64,000 nt of DNA. Source: DASQFQ01 sp963730115 (GTDB lineage: Bacteria; Actinomycetota; Thermoleophilia; Solirubrobacterales; Solirubrobacteraceae). A program made the position numbers and the translations under genes. The DNA lies in contig CAVSQM010000012.1 in NCBI GenBank assembly GCA_963730115.1, positions 434,001-498,000 of the forward strand, given 5' to 3'. Of this stretch, positions 46,946-56,427 are shown piece by piece (within the stretch, counting starts at the first letter, position 1; each line of letters begins with the position of its first letter). The notes under the pieces were generated by a model. That model searched no databases. It worked only from the letters and a program-made list of their open reading frames with translations, and was not told the origin of the DNA.

Positions 46946-47105
46946 GGGGCGAACGTCAACGCCGGGCATTGAGTGGAGGGTTGGGGTGTGGGCGGCGGGC
47001 AAGTTTGTTGCGTTGATCCCGCTATGCGGGACGAACGTCGCCCACTTGCCGCCCTCCGCCCGGCAAGACCCTTTCCTTACCCAGCCGGCCGTTGACGTTC
47101 GCCCC
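46946..47105. repeat. Intergenic palindromic element, copy 4
   Basis: GGGGCGAACGTCAACGCCGG at the left pairs with CCGGCCGTTGACGTTCGCCC plus C at the right. The central hairpin is TCCCGC-TAT-GCGGGA at 47017-47031, flanked by CGTTGA and CGAACG, the clearest version of the shared core. GGCGGCGGGCAAGTT and CACTTGCCGCCC form an intermediate arm pair. It separates the convergent small membrane protein and SDR genes. No T-run. Confidence 0.85.
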
Positions 47106-47128
47106 ACAACGCCGCGGACGCAAACGAG

Positions 47129-47827
47129 CTAAACGCCGCCGTACGAGAACCCGCCATCCGAGTCGATGACCTGACCGGTCACCCACTCCGCTTCCTCGGA
47201 GGCGAGCCAGGCGATCAGGCGGGCGGTGTCCTCGGGCGCGCCCCAGCGGCCGCGGGGCATCGCCGCCTCGACCGCCGCGCGGATCTCGGCGTCGGGCCAG
47301 CCGGTGTCGGTCGGGCCGGGGTTGACGCTGTTGACGGTGATCCCGCGTGGCGCCAATGCCGCTGACAGCGTCAACGTGATGCCGCTCAGGGCGGCCTTGC
47401 TGGTGGCGTAGGGGATCTCGCGCACCATCGGGCCGCGGGCCTGGCCGGAGGTGAGGAGGATCACGCGGCCGCCCTCGCTGCCCTCGAAGCCGGCGGCGAG
47501 CGCCTGTGTCAGCAGTAGCGTGGCGCGCACGTTGACCGCCAGCGCGAGGTCGACCGACTCGGCGGTCAGCTCCTCGAGCGAATGGTCGACGGACACGGCG
47601 TGGTTGGCCACCAGCACGTCGACCCGGCCGAGCGCGTCGCGGGCGGCGGCCATGACGGTGGCCGGCGCCTCGGGGTCGGTGAAGTCGGCGACGACGTCGG
47701 TCGCCCCCTCCGAGCTCTGCGTGAAGACCCGCAGCCCGTCGGCCGTGAGCCGCTCCGCGACCGCGGCGCCGATCCCCTCGCGCCGGCCCACGCCGGTCAC
47801 GAGCGCGGTGCGGCCCTGCGGTGTCAG
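47129..47827 (-). CDS. SDR-family oxidoreductase
   Basis: The 232-residue short-chain dehydrogenase has the cofactor motif TGVGRREGIGAAVA, NHAVS in place of NNAG, the catalytic Ser in ILLTSGQ, and YATSK with the Tyr and Lys. Substrate unknown. No ATG, GTG or TTG exists in frame before the first strand. The likely start is CTG overlapping the stop of the upstream transglycosylase gene (CTGA), by analogy with the ATGA/GTGA couplings around it. Confidence 0.85.
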   Translation of the reverse strand: MTPQGRTALVTGVGRREGIGAAVAERLTADGLRVFTQSSEGATDVVADFTDPEAPATVMAAARDALGRVDVLVANHAVSVDHSLEELTAESVDLALAVNVRATLLLTQALAAGFEGSEGGRVILLTSGQARGPMVREIPYATSKAALSGITLTLSAALAPRGITVNSVNPGPTDTGWPDAEIRAAVEAAMPRGRWGAPEDTARLIAWLASEEAEWVTGQVIDSDGGFSYGGV

Positions 47828-48465
47828 AGCCCGAGCTCCCGCCCGTACTCGGTGCGGTAGCGGCCCCGCACCTCGAGCACCTGCTGCACGTAGTGGCGCG
47901 TCTCCGGGAACGGGATGTGCCGCGCGTGGTCGAACTCCTCGCCGCGATGGCGCGCGTCGAAGATCCACTGGTCGACGCGCCCCTCGCCCGCGTTGTAGGC
48001 CGCGATGGCCAGGACCTCGTTGCCGCCGTAGCGCTCCAGCAGGTAGCGCAGGTAGAAGGAGCCGTAGGAGATGTTGACCTGCGGGTTGGCGAGGTCGCCC
48101 TGCTTGAACGCGGTGCCGCCCGACTTGCGCGCGATGTCGTCGGCGGTCGAGGGCAGGATCTGCATCAGGCCCTTCGCGCCCGCGTGCGAGGTCTGGTCGC
48201 GGAAGCGCGACTCGGTGAAGATGATGCCCGCGATCAGCGCCGGGTCGAGTCCCTTGTCGCGCGCCTGCTGGCGGATGATGTCGTCGTGGCGGAGCGGGAG
48301 CACGACCTCCTGCACCGCCTTGTCGACCCGCGGCGCCACGACCGCCGCGATCAGGCCGCCGAGCACCACGACCGCGGCCGCGAGCCACACCACGCGCCGC
48401 AGGCGATGGCGGCGCCGCGAGACGGCGCGGGGTCGGCTTCGGGTCGTGGCGGATCGCGTGCTCAT
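47824..48465 (-). CDS. Lytic transglycosylase (SLT domain)
   Basis: The 213-residue protein has a basic N-terminus, one membrane helix (about residues 25-45) and an SLT domain with the catalytic Glu in IIFTESRF, HAGAKGLMQILPSTA and IAAYNAGEGRV. It should cleave peptidoglycan glycan strands on the outer face of the membrane. Its ATG overlaps the coaE stop (ATGA), an uncommon partner that probably only reflects operon packing. Confidence 0.9.
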   Translation of the reverse strand: MSTRSATTRSRPRAVSRRRHRLRRVVWLAAAVVVLGGLIAAVVAPRVDKAVQEVVLPLRHDDIIRQQARDKGLDPALIAGIIFTESRFRDQTSHAGAKGLMQILPSTADDIARKSGGTAFKQGDLANPQVNISYGSFYLRYLLERYGGNEVLAIAAYNAGEGRVDQWIFDARHRGEEFDHARHIPFPETRHYVQQVLEVRGRYRTEYGRELGL

Positions 48466-49082
48466 GCCTGGCTCAGCTTCTCAAGTACCCCGGTCAGCGT
48501 CTGCTCCAGAGCTTCGATCGTTCCGGAGTTTGCGACCGTGTACGTCGCGCGGGCGGCTTTCTCCTCCTGGGTGAGCTGACGCGACGTGCGCTCGTCGAGC
48601 GCCGCGTGCCCCCTCGCCCCTGCCCGTTCCCGGCGCGTGGCCTCGTCGGCCACCACTGCCACGGTAGCGTCGAACGCCGCGTCCATCTCGGATTCGAACA
48701 GCAGCGGGACCTCGACGACGAGCGCGCGCGGCGGCGGGTCGCGGGATTCCTGCGCCTGGCGCCACTCCCACATCCGCGCCCCGACCCGCGGCCAGAGCAG
48801 CTCCTCGAGCCACTTCCGGCCCTCGTCGGTGGCGAAGGCGGCGCGCGCGATCTCGGAGCGATCGGTGGTGCCGAAGCGCTCCAGCACCGCGGCGCGGACC
48901 TCCGGGTCCTCGTACAGCTCGTGCACCACCGCGTCGGTGGAGAGCGTCGCCGCGCCGAGGCGCTCCAGCGCGGCGAGCGCCTCCGACTTGCCGGCCCCGA
49001 TCCCCCCGGTCAGGCCGACGAAGGGCGGGCTAGGGCTGCTCTTCAGGGTCGTCTTCGGAGGCGGCTTCTTCGACGGCCGCAT
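48462..49082 (-). CDS. coaE: Dephospho-CoA kinase
   Basis: The enzyme catalyses the last step of coenzyme A synthesis. P-loop GLTGGIGAGKSEA, the STDAVVHELYEDP substrate region and VVEVPLLFES are diagnostic. The start is uncertain. The ATG used here gives 206 residues and overlaps rpsA by 53 bp, adding about 21 Pro/Lys-rich residues before the first strand; the only later option before the P-loop is a CTG. Order rpsA-coaE is common in actinobacteria. Confidence 0.93.
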   Translation of the reverse strand: MRPSKKPPPKTTLKSSPSPPFVGLTGGIGAGKSEALAALERLGAATLSTDAVVHELYEDPEVRAAVLERFGTTDRSEIARAAFATDEGRKWLEELLWPRVGARMWEWRQAQESRDPPPRALVVEVPLLFESEMDAAFDATVAVVADEATRRERAGARGHAALDERTSRQLTQEEKAARATYTVANSGTIEALEQTLTGVLEKLSQA

Positions 49083-50379
49083 CCGGGGCGGCCGGCTCCT
49101 CCTCGACAGCCTCGGCCTCGGCGGGCGCCTCGGCCTCGGGAGCGTTGGAGAAGACATCCTCTGACAGCCCGAGCTCGGGCACGTTGTCGAGGTCGCCGGC
49201 GCCGCCGTCGGGCGTCTCCGACGGAGCCATCGTGTCGCGCTGCGGCAGCACCTGGCCCTCGACCCGCTTGATCGACAGCGAGAGGCGGCGCCGCTCGGAG
49301 TCGATCTCGAGGATCTTGACCTTGACGTCGTCGCCCGGCTGGATGATCTCCCGCGGGTTCTCGACGTGGTGCTGGGCGAGCTCGGAGATGTGCACGAGCC
49401 CCTCGACGCCCTCGAGGATCTCCACGAACGCGCCGAACGCGACGACCTTGGTGACCTTGCCCTCGAGCTCGTCGCCGACGTTGTAGGTGTCGACCACACG
49501 CTGCCACGGGTCCTCCTGGGTCTGCTTGAGGCCCAGGGAGATGCGCTGTCGATCACGGTCTATATCGAGCACCTTCACCTGCACGGTGTCGCCGATCGAG
49601 AGGATCTCGCTCGGGTGGTTGACGTGCGACCACGAGAGCTCGGAGATGTGGATCAGGCCGTCGATGCCGTCGAGGTCGACGAACGCGCCGAAGTCGACGA
49701 TGTTGGAGATCTGGCCCTCGATCACGAGCCCGGGCTGCAGGCGCTCCAGGATCGCCTGGCGCTGCTCCTTGCGCTCCTCCTCGAGGACCGCGCGGCGGCT
49801 CAGGACCACGTTGTTGCGCGAGCGGTTGAGCTCTATGACCTTGGTCTCGATGTTCTGACCGAGGTACTCGTCGAGGTTCGGCACACGGCGGATGTCCACC
49901 AGCGAGGCGGGCAGGAAGCCGCGCACCCCGAGGTCGACGATCAGGCCGCCCTTGACGACCTCGATCACCGAACCGGTGACGGGCTCGCCGGACTCGGCGG
50001 CGCCTTCGATGCGGCGCCAGGCGCGCTCGAAGCGAGCACGCTTCTTGGACAGGATCAGGCGGCCGTCCTGATCCTCCTTCGTGAGCACGAGGGCGTCGAC
50101 CTCTTCACCGAGCTCGACCTCCTCGGACGGGTCCACGGACTTACGGATCGAGAGCTCGTTGTTGGGGATAACCCCTTCGCTCTTGTATCCGATATCGACG
50201 AGGACCTCGTCCTTGTCGATCCGCACGACCTTGCCGGTGACGACGTCGCCTTCTTCGAAGGGGACGATCGTCGCGTCGTAGTTGGGAAGGATCTGACCAT
50301 CAACCTCGATCAGCATCCCGTTCGAGCCCTCGACGATGTGAATATCCGTCGGGGCTTCTGGGGTCAAAGTGGCTTCCAT
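49030..50379 (-). CDS. rpsA: 30S ribosomal protein S1
   Basis: The 449-residue protein has four S1 RNA-binding domains at about residues 44-112, 131-197, 216-284 and 301-371, including DFGAFVDLDGIDGLIHISELSW and AFGAFVEILEGVEGLVHISELA. A disordered acidic Ala/Glu/Pro-rich tail (about 385-449) follows. Four-domain S1 is usual in actinobacteria. The ATG has TACAGT 12 nt upstream, overlapping the divergent gene's promoter. It is probably co-transcribed with coaE. Confidence 0.96.
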   Translation of the reverse strand: MEATLTPEAPTDIHIVEGSNGMLIEVDGQILPNYDATIVPFEEGDVVTGKVVRIDKDEVLVDIGYKSEGVIPNNELSIRKSVDPSEEVELGEEVDALVLTKEDQDGRLILSKKRARFERAWRRIEGAAESGEPVTGSVIEVVKGGLIVDLGVRGFLPASLVDIRRVPNLDEYLGQNIETKVIELNRSRNNVVLSRRAVLEEERKEQRQAILERLQPGLVIEGQISNIVDFGAFVDLDGIDGLIHISELSWSHVNHPSEILSIGDTVQVKVLDIDRDRQRISLGLKQTQEDPWQRVVDTYNVGDELEGKVTKVVAFGAFVEILEGVEGLVHISELAQHHVENPREIIQPGDDVKVKILEIDSERRRLSLSIKRVEGQVLPQRDTMAPSETPDGGAGDLDNVPELGLSEDVFSNAPEAEAPAEAEAVEEEPAAPDAAVEEAASEDDPEEQP

Positions 50380-50390
50380 CAGCGGCGAGA

Positions 50391-50397
50391 TACTGTA
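50391..50397. promoter_or_regulatory. Shared back-to-back -10 (TACTGTA), rpsA / FAD oxidoreductase
   Basis: On the plus strand TACTGT ends 7 nt before the oxidoreductase ATG. On the minus strand TACAGT, shifted by one base, lies 12 nt before the rpsA ATG. The 24-bp spacer therefore seems to hold two overlapping -10 elements that would exclude each other. Confidence 0.45.
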
Positions 50398-50403
50398 GCG
50401 AAG

Positions 50404-51546
50404 ATGCCCGTACGCGCCACCAAGCGTGGAGCCGAGAGAACGCCGCTGAGCGGCGATTTCGACGTCGTCATCTGCGGCGCCTCGTTCGCCGGTCTCGCCG
50501 TCGCGCGCGAGCTGCGGGGAACCTCTGCCCGGATATTGGTGCTCGACCGCTACGAGATCGGGGAGCGCCAGACCTCCGCGTGCGCCGCTCCCACGGAGTG
50601 GCTCGTCAAGCTCGGGCTCGAGGCCGCGGTGCTCCAGACGTTCGACTCGCTCGTCTTCCACACCCCGACCATCACGGCCCGCTGGCCGCTGCCGTGGACG
50701 TTCTCGACGTTCGACTACCGGCTGCTCTGCGCGCTGCTGTGGGAGCAGAGCGGGCCGTTCACCGAGTTCGAGACCGCCAAGGTCTCCGGGCGCACCGGCG
50801 AGGTCATCCACACCGACCGCGGCGACGTCTCGGCGGAGCTGATCGTCGACGCGCTCGGCTGGCGACGGCTGCTGGACCCCGACCGCGAGGTCACCCCGCC
50901 CGAGGCGCTGATGTCACGCGGGCTCGAGGTCCATCCGGCCGGCACCGGCACGGATCTCGAGGTCTGGATCCACAAGGGCTACGTCGAGGCGGGCTACGGC
51001 TGGTCGTTCCCCGCCGGCGACGAGGTCCGGGTGGGCGTCGGGTCGTTCGAGCCGCGCCACCACGTCAAGGAGCCGACCGTCCGCCTCGCCGGCGACGTCG
51101 GGCTCCCGCCCGACGGCTACCAGGGCAACTGGATCCCCCACGCGATCCGCCCGGCGGCCGCCGACGGCGTCTTCTTCGTCGGTGACTCGGCGGGCCACTG
51201 CATCCCCCTGACCGCCGAGGGGATCCGCACGGCGCTCTACTTCGGCATCGCCGCCGGGCGCGAGTTGCGCGCCGTGCTCGAGGGAGAGCAGTCGCGGGAG
51301 CAGGCGCTGGTCCGCTACGCCCACTTCTCGGCCGAGCGCGCTTGGAAGTTCGCGTGGATGAAGCGCTGGCAGGACACGGTGTGGCGCCTGCGCCCGCGTG
51401 CCCGCGACGCACTCGTGCGCTCGATGACGCACCCGCGCGCCGCCGCGTGGGCGTTCGGGCACTACTGGCGCATCGCCCCGCCCGAGTTCGCGCTGCCCGC
51501 GCCGCCGCTGGCGCTGGACGAGCCGGCCGCGGAGCTCGCCGCCTAG
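50404..51546 (+). CDS. FAD-dependent oxidoreductase, geranylgeranyl reductase-like
   Basis: The 380-residue flavoprotein has the N-terminal dinucleotide motif VICGASFAGLAVARELRG and the second FAD motif FFVGDSAGHCIPLTAEGIRTALYFG, typical of geranylgeranyl reductase and related hydroxylases or halogenases. CAAPTEW replaces the usual Cys-containing loop after the first helix. No signal peptide. Substrate, perhaps an isoprenoid, cannot be fixed. Its stop overlaps the next GTG (TAGTG). Confidence 0.85.
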   Translation: MPVRATKRGAERTPLSGDFDVVICGASFAGLAVARELRGTSARILVLDRYEIGERQTSACAAPTEWLVKLGLEAAVLQTFDSLVFHTPTITARWPLPWTFSTFDYRLLCALLWEQSGPFTEFETAKVSGRTGEVIHTDRGDVSAELIVDALGWRRLLDPDREVTPPEALMSRGLEVHPAGTGTDLEVWIHKGYVEAGYGWSFPAGDEVRVGVGSFEPRHHVKEPTVRLAGDVGLPPDGYQGNWIPHAIRPAAADGVFFVGDSAGHCIPLTAEGIRTALYFGIAAGRELRAVLEGEQSREQALVRYAHFSAERAWKFAWMKRWQDTVWRLRPRARDALVRSMTHPRAAAWAFGHYWRIAPPEFALPAPPLALDEPAAELAA

Positions 51547-51962
51547 TGGCATCCGACTTCGGCTGGGCGCCCTTCGGCCGCGCCACACCCGACCCCGAGG
51601 TGGCGGCGCCGCCGTCCTCGATTCCTGCGCGGCGGCTGGCGATCGTCACCTGCATGGACGCGCGGCTCGACCCGCTGCGCGCCCTCGGCCTCCAGCTCGG
51701 CGACGCCCACGTGATCCGCAACGCCGGCGCGGTGGTGAGCAACGACGTCCTGCACTCGCTCGAGGCATCGCGGACCCTCGCGGGAACCACCGCCGTGGTC
51801 TTGATCGCCCACTCCGACTGTCGCGCCCACGACGGCGACGACGACGTCGCCCGCGCGGTCGTGCGCAACGGGGTCGGGCGCGTGCGCGAGGCGCTGCCGG
51901 GGCTCGAGGTCTCCGGGGTCTTCTACGACCTCGGGTCAGCCCGCGCGGAGCCCGTCGCGTAG
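51546..51962 (+). CDS. Beta-carbonic anhydrase
   Basis: The 138-residue protein has the beta-class zinc motifs CMDARLDP (Cys, with the Asp-Arg pair), VIRNAGA and IAHSDC (His and Cys). It is shorter than most and ends soon after the last conserved helix, as in small type-II-like family members. It interconverts CO2 and bicarbonate. It overlaps the FAD oxidoreductase stop, and its C-terminal 27 bp overlap the convergent hydrolase. Confidence 0.85.
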   Translation: MASDFGWAPFGRATPDPEVAAPPSSIPARRLAIVTCMDARLDPLRALGLQLGDAHVIRNAGAVVSNDVLHSLEASRTLAGTTAVVLIAHSDCRAHDGDDDVARAVVRNGVGRVREALPGLEVSGVFYDLGSARAEPVA

Positions 51963-52808
51963 CCAGGCGCCGATCGCGTCGATCGCCTCGCGCGTCTTCG
52001 GCGTGGCCGCCATCCAGCGCCAGAAGCCGTGGATGGTGCCGTCGAAGCGACGCTGGGTGACGTCGACGCCCGCCTCGCGCAGCTTGCCCGCGAACGCCTC
52101 GCCCTCGTCGCGCAGCACGTCGAACTCCGCGGTGAGGACGTACGTGGGCGGTAGGCCGGCGAGATCGTCGGCGCGCAGCGGCGAGGCGTCGGGCTGCAAG
52201 CCGTCGGCACCGTCGAGGTAGAGGTTCCAGTAGCGCTGGAGGCCGGCCGCGGTGAGGCCGTAGCGCTCCTTGAAGTCGCGCATCGAGGGCGTGTTCAGGC
52301 CGGCGTCGGTCACCGGGTAGATCAGCGCCATCGCGCTGACCTGGTCGCGCAGCCGGCGCGCGACCGCGACCGCGAGGTTGCCGCCGGCGCTGTCACCGGC
52401 CACCGCGACCGGCTGGTCGAGCGTGCGGGTCACCGCGGCGCAGTCCTCCAGCGCCGCGGGGAACGGGTGCTCGGGCGCCAGCCGGTAGCCGACGCTCGCC
52501 ACCGTCGCGCCGGACGCGTTGGCGAGCGCGCGGCAGGCGGTGTCGAAGGAGTCGATCGAGCCGACCACCCAGCCGCCGCCGTGGAAGTACGAGATCGCGC
52601 CGCCGGCCGGCTCGAGCGGCGTGTAGAGCCGCACGGGCACGCCGGCGAGCTCGACGTCCTCGACGTTGCCGACCTCCTCGCCGGGGCCGCCGAGCAGCTC
52701 GGTCTCCTGCTCGTGGCCGGCGCGTGCCTGATCGACCGGCACCTCGTGGGCGGGCGGGCCCTCGAGCGCGTTCATCCCGTCGAGGACCTTCTGGATGCCG
52801 GGATCCAT
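51936..52808 (-). CDS. Alpha/beta hydrolase, hormone-sensitive-lipase family
   Basis: The 290-residue esterase has the HSL oxyanion motif YFHGGGWVVGS, nucleophile Ser in GDSAGGNLA, the Asp in EFDVLRDEG and His in IHGFWRW. No signal peptide, so it is a cytoplasmic carboxylesterase of short-chain esters. Its ATG overlaps the XdhC C-terminal gene stop (TGATG), although a functional link to that gene is not obvious. Confidence 0.9.
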   Translation of the reverse strand: MDPGIQKVLDGMNALEGPPAHEVPVDQARAGHEQETELLGGPGEEVGNVEDVELAGVPVRLYTPLEPAGGAISYFHGGGWVVGSIDSFDTACRALANASGATVASVGYRLAPEHPFPAALEDCAAVTRTLDQPVAVAGDSAGGNLAVAVARRLRDQVSAMALIYPVTDAGLNTPSMRDFKERYGLTAAGLQRYWNLYLDGADGLQPDASPLRADDLAGLPPTYVLTAEFDVLRDEGEAFAGKLREAGVDVTQRRFDGTIHGFWRWMAATPKTREAIDAIGAWLRDGLRAG

Positions 52809-53554
52809 CACGCGGGGGCGGGCGTGTCCTCTTGCGCGTGGATGCGCCGCTTGGCGTCCTTGAGCCGGCCGCCGGGGCGGCCGGCGCGCACGGCGAGGAT
52901 CTCGCCGAGGATCGAGAGCGCGGTCTCCTCCTGCGACTCGGCGCCGACGTCGAGCCCGCACGGCCCGGCGATGCGCTCGAGCGCCTCCTCGGGCACGCCG
53001 GCCTCGAGCAGCCGCGCGCGGCGCTTCTCCTGGTTGCGGCGCGAGCCGAGCGCGCCGACGTAGAACGCCTCGGTCTGGAGGATCGCCTCGAGCGCGGGCT
53101 GGTCGAACTTGGCGTCGTGGGTGAGGACGACGAAGGCGGTCTGATGGTCGGGCGCGACCTCCTCGATCGCCTCGACCGGCCACTTGACGATCAGGTGATC
53201 GGCGCTGGGGAAGCGCTCGGCGGTCGCGAAGGCCCGGCGGGCGTCGGCGACGTACGTGCTCCAGCCGAGCAGCTTGGCGGCCTGGCAGAGCGCCTCGGCG
53301 GTGTCGACCGCGCCGTAGACGAACAGGCGCGGGGGCGGCATGTAGACCTCGGCGAACACCTTCCGCCCTGGGAGCTCGAGCAGCGCGTTGCGCGCGCCGC
53401 GGATGACCTCGTCGGCCTCGTCGGCGAGCTCGACGCCCGTCTCCCCCTCCTCGACGAGGAGCTTGCTCCCCGCCCCGTCGCCCTCGACGACGGTGAACAG
53501 CACCGCGCGCCCGCCGCGCTCCTGGATCGCGGCGAGGCGCTCGAGGTAGCTCAC
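52808..53554 (-). CDS. XdhC-family protein, Rossmann (C-terminal) half
   Basis: The 248-residue protein matches the XdhC C-terminal NAD-like domain: LFVYGAVDTAEALCQAAKLLGW, HDAKFDQPALEAIL and YVGALGSRRNQEKRRARL. XdhC binds and sulfurates molybdenum cofactor for xanthine dehydrogenase-type enzymes. Here the N-terminal CoxI domain is a separate upstream gene joined by a GTGA overlap. No molybdenum hydroxylase genes are in the window. Confidence 0.85.
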   Translation of the reverse strand: MSYLERLAAIQERGGRAVLFTVVEGDGAGSKLLVEEGETGVELADEADEVIRGARNALLELPGRKVFAEVYMPPPRLFVYGAVDTAEALCQAAKLLGWSTYVADARRAFATAERFPSADHLIVKWPVEAIEEVAPDHQTAFVVLTHDAKFDQPALEAILQTEAFYVGALGSRRNQEKRRARLLEAGVPEEALERIAGPCGLDVGAESQEETALSILGEILAVRAGRPGGRLKDAKRRIHAQEDTPAPA

Positions 53555-53862
53555 TCGACCTTCTCCACGAAGACGTCGATCTCGCCGCCGCAGGGCAGGC
53601 CGACGTTCCAGCCCTCGTCGTCGGAGATGCCGTAGGTGAGGAGCTTGGGCTTGCCGGTGGAGAAGACCTCCTCGGCCTCCTGCACGATCGCCGATTCGAC
53701 ACAGCCGCCGGACACCGAGCCGCACAGCGCGCCGCTGCCGGCGACCGCGAAGGAGGAGCCGACGGGGCGCGGCGCCGAGCGGCGGGTGCCGACCACGGTG
53801 GCCACCACCACGTCCTCGCCTTCGTCGCGCCAGCGACGGATGTCGTCGAGCAGTTCCTTCAT
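53551..53862 (-). CDS. XdhC/CoxI family protein, N-terminal half
   Basis: The 103-residue protein is the XdhC_CoxI domain alone, with GTRRSAPRPVGSSFAV, the Cys in GSVSGGCVESAI and a C-terminal CGGEIDVFVE strand. The ATG at MKELLDD is supported by GAGGGGG. A longer frame reading in from GTG at 53922 has no ribosome site. With the next gene it makes a split XdhC, an arrangement also known in carbon monoxide dehydrogenase clusters. Confidence 0.85.
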   Translation of the reverse strand: MKELLDDIRRWRDEGEDVVVATVVGTRRSAPRPVGSSFAVAGSGALCGSVSGGCVESAIVQEAEEVFSTGKPKLLTYGISDDEGWNVGLPCGGEIDVFVEKVE

Positions 53863-53908
53863 CGATTCCCCCTCGCGTCCGTGTCCGTCCAAGGGTAGTT
53901 GACCGGCG

Positions 53909-53914
53909 TAGGAT
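53909..53914 (+). promoter_or_regulatory. -10 element TAGGAT of the aldehyde dehydrogenase gene
   Basis: TAGGAT ends 6 nt before the ATG with no ribosome site, again the leaderless spacing. It is in the 58-bp spacer divergent from the XdhC pair. Confidence 0.4.
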
Positions 53915-53920
53915 CCCGCC

Positions 53921-55346
<1,426 letters not shown>

Positions 55347-55369
<23 letters not shown>

Positions 55370-56165
55370 AGAACGCGGCGAGGGCGTCGGCCATCGCGCC
55401 CGGGTTCTGGGCGTGCATCAGGTGGTTGGCGCCGGGGAGGTCGTACGTCTCCGCGTGCGGCAACCACGAGAGCAGCAGCGCGCGGCGCTCCTCGAAGGTC
55501 GGTGCGCTGTGCTCGCCCTTGGCGATCAGCACGGGCCGGTCGATCCGCCGCGCGTCCGCCTCGGTGAAGGCCCACTGCTGCACGGCGGGCAGCTCCTGGC
55601 CGAAGAACGAGCCCGCCTCGGCGAGCGTCTGCTCGAACGCCCCGGGCAGCTGCTCGTCGAGCGTGGCGCGGTAGTCGGGCCCGAAGACGCCGCTCAGCCA
55701 CGTGTCGACAGCGCCGGCCTCGTCGCCTGAGCGGTAGCGACCCATGGCGGGCCCGACCACCTCGCGGAGGAAGGCTGCCTGCGCCTCGGTCTCGGGCGCC
55801 GGCCGGGCCGGATCGAGCAGCGCGAGCGAGCGCACCGCTTCCGGGGCGTCGACGGCGAGCTGGAGCGCGATCAGCGCGCTCGACGAGTGCCCGACCAGGT
55901 GCGCGGACTCGATCCCCAGTTCCCGCATGAGCAGGCGGAGGTGCTCGGCGTGATCGGCCATCGTGAGCGGGCCCTCGACCCGGCTGCTGCCGCCGAAGCC
56001 GACGCGGTCGTAGGCCAGCAGCCGGTAGCGCTCGTTGAGCGCGGGCGCGTCCAGCAGCGGCGCGGCCCAGGCGGCGCAGACGCCCCAGTGGATCAGCACG
56101 ACCGGATCGCCTTCTCCCCGGAGCTCGTACTCCAGCTCGACACCGTCGAGAGCGGCCCGGGGCAT
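55347..56165 (-). CDS. Alpha/beta hydrolase
   Basis: The 272-residue protein has the alpha/beta-hydrolase core with VVLIHWGVC (Trp where HG is usual), YDRVGFGGSS, nucleophile Ser in LVGHSSSALIAL and the His in GANHLMHAQNP. No signal peptide. Reaction unknown; haloalkane dehalogenase, epoxide hydrolase or esterase relatives share this pattern. It lies 14 bp after the small membrane protein gene. Confidence 0.85.
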
Positions 56166-56179
56166 CCGCGGCCTCCGCG

Positions 56180-56422
56180 CTAGAACCCCCGCCGCTCGCG
56201 CGCCTCGACCGCCCGCGGGTCGCGCCCGCTCGAGTGCCGCGAGACCCAGATCGCGTGGCCGAGCCAGAGCAGGAACAGCGCAACCATCACGAACGTGAGC
56301 GTGGCGACCTCGCCGATCGAGTAAGCGCCGAGCGCGAGAAGGAAGACGAACAGGAGGACCAGCGCGAGGAGCAGGATCCAGAAGCTCTCGCTCATCACGG
56401 CCCAGATTCGCCGCCCGCTCAT
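56180..56422 (-). CDS. Small membrane protein, 80 aa
   Basis: Two membrane helices (about residues 12-33 and 38-60) with short charged ends (MSGRR at the start, RDPRAVEARERRGF at the end). No family recognised. It starts 5 bp after the mmsA stop and probably belongs to that transcript. Confidence 0.6.
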   Translation of the reverse strand: MSGRRIWAVMSESFWILLLALVLLFVFLLALGAYSIGEVATLTFVMVALFLLWLGHAIWVSRHSSGRDPRAVEARERRGF

Positions 56423-56427
56423 GACGC

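Noticed and set aside
46946..47105. Palindromic elements as ordinary intrinsic terminators
   Set aside because: They are far longer than needed, have nested structure and lack a T-run. Termination remains possible but does not explain the conserved core and termini.
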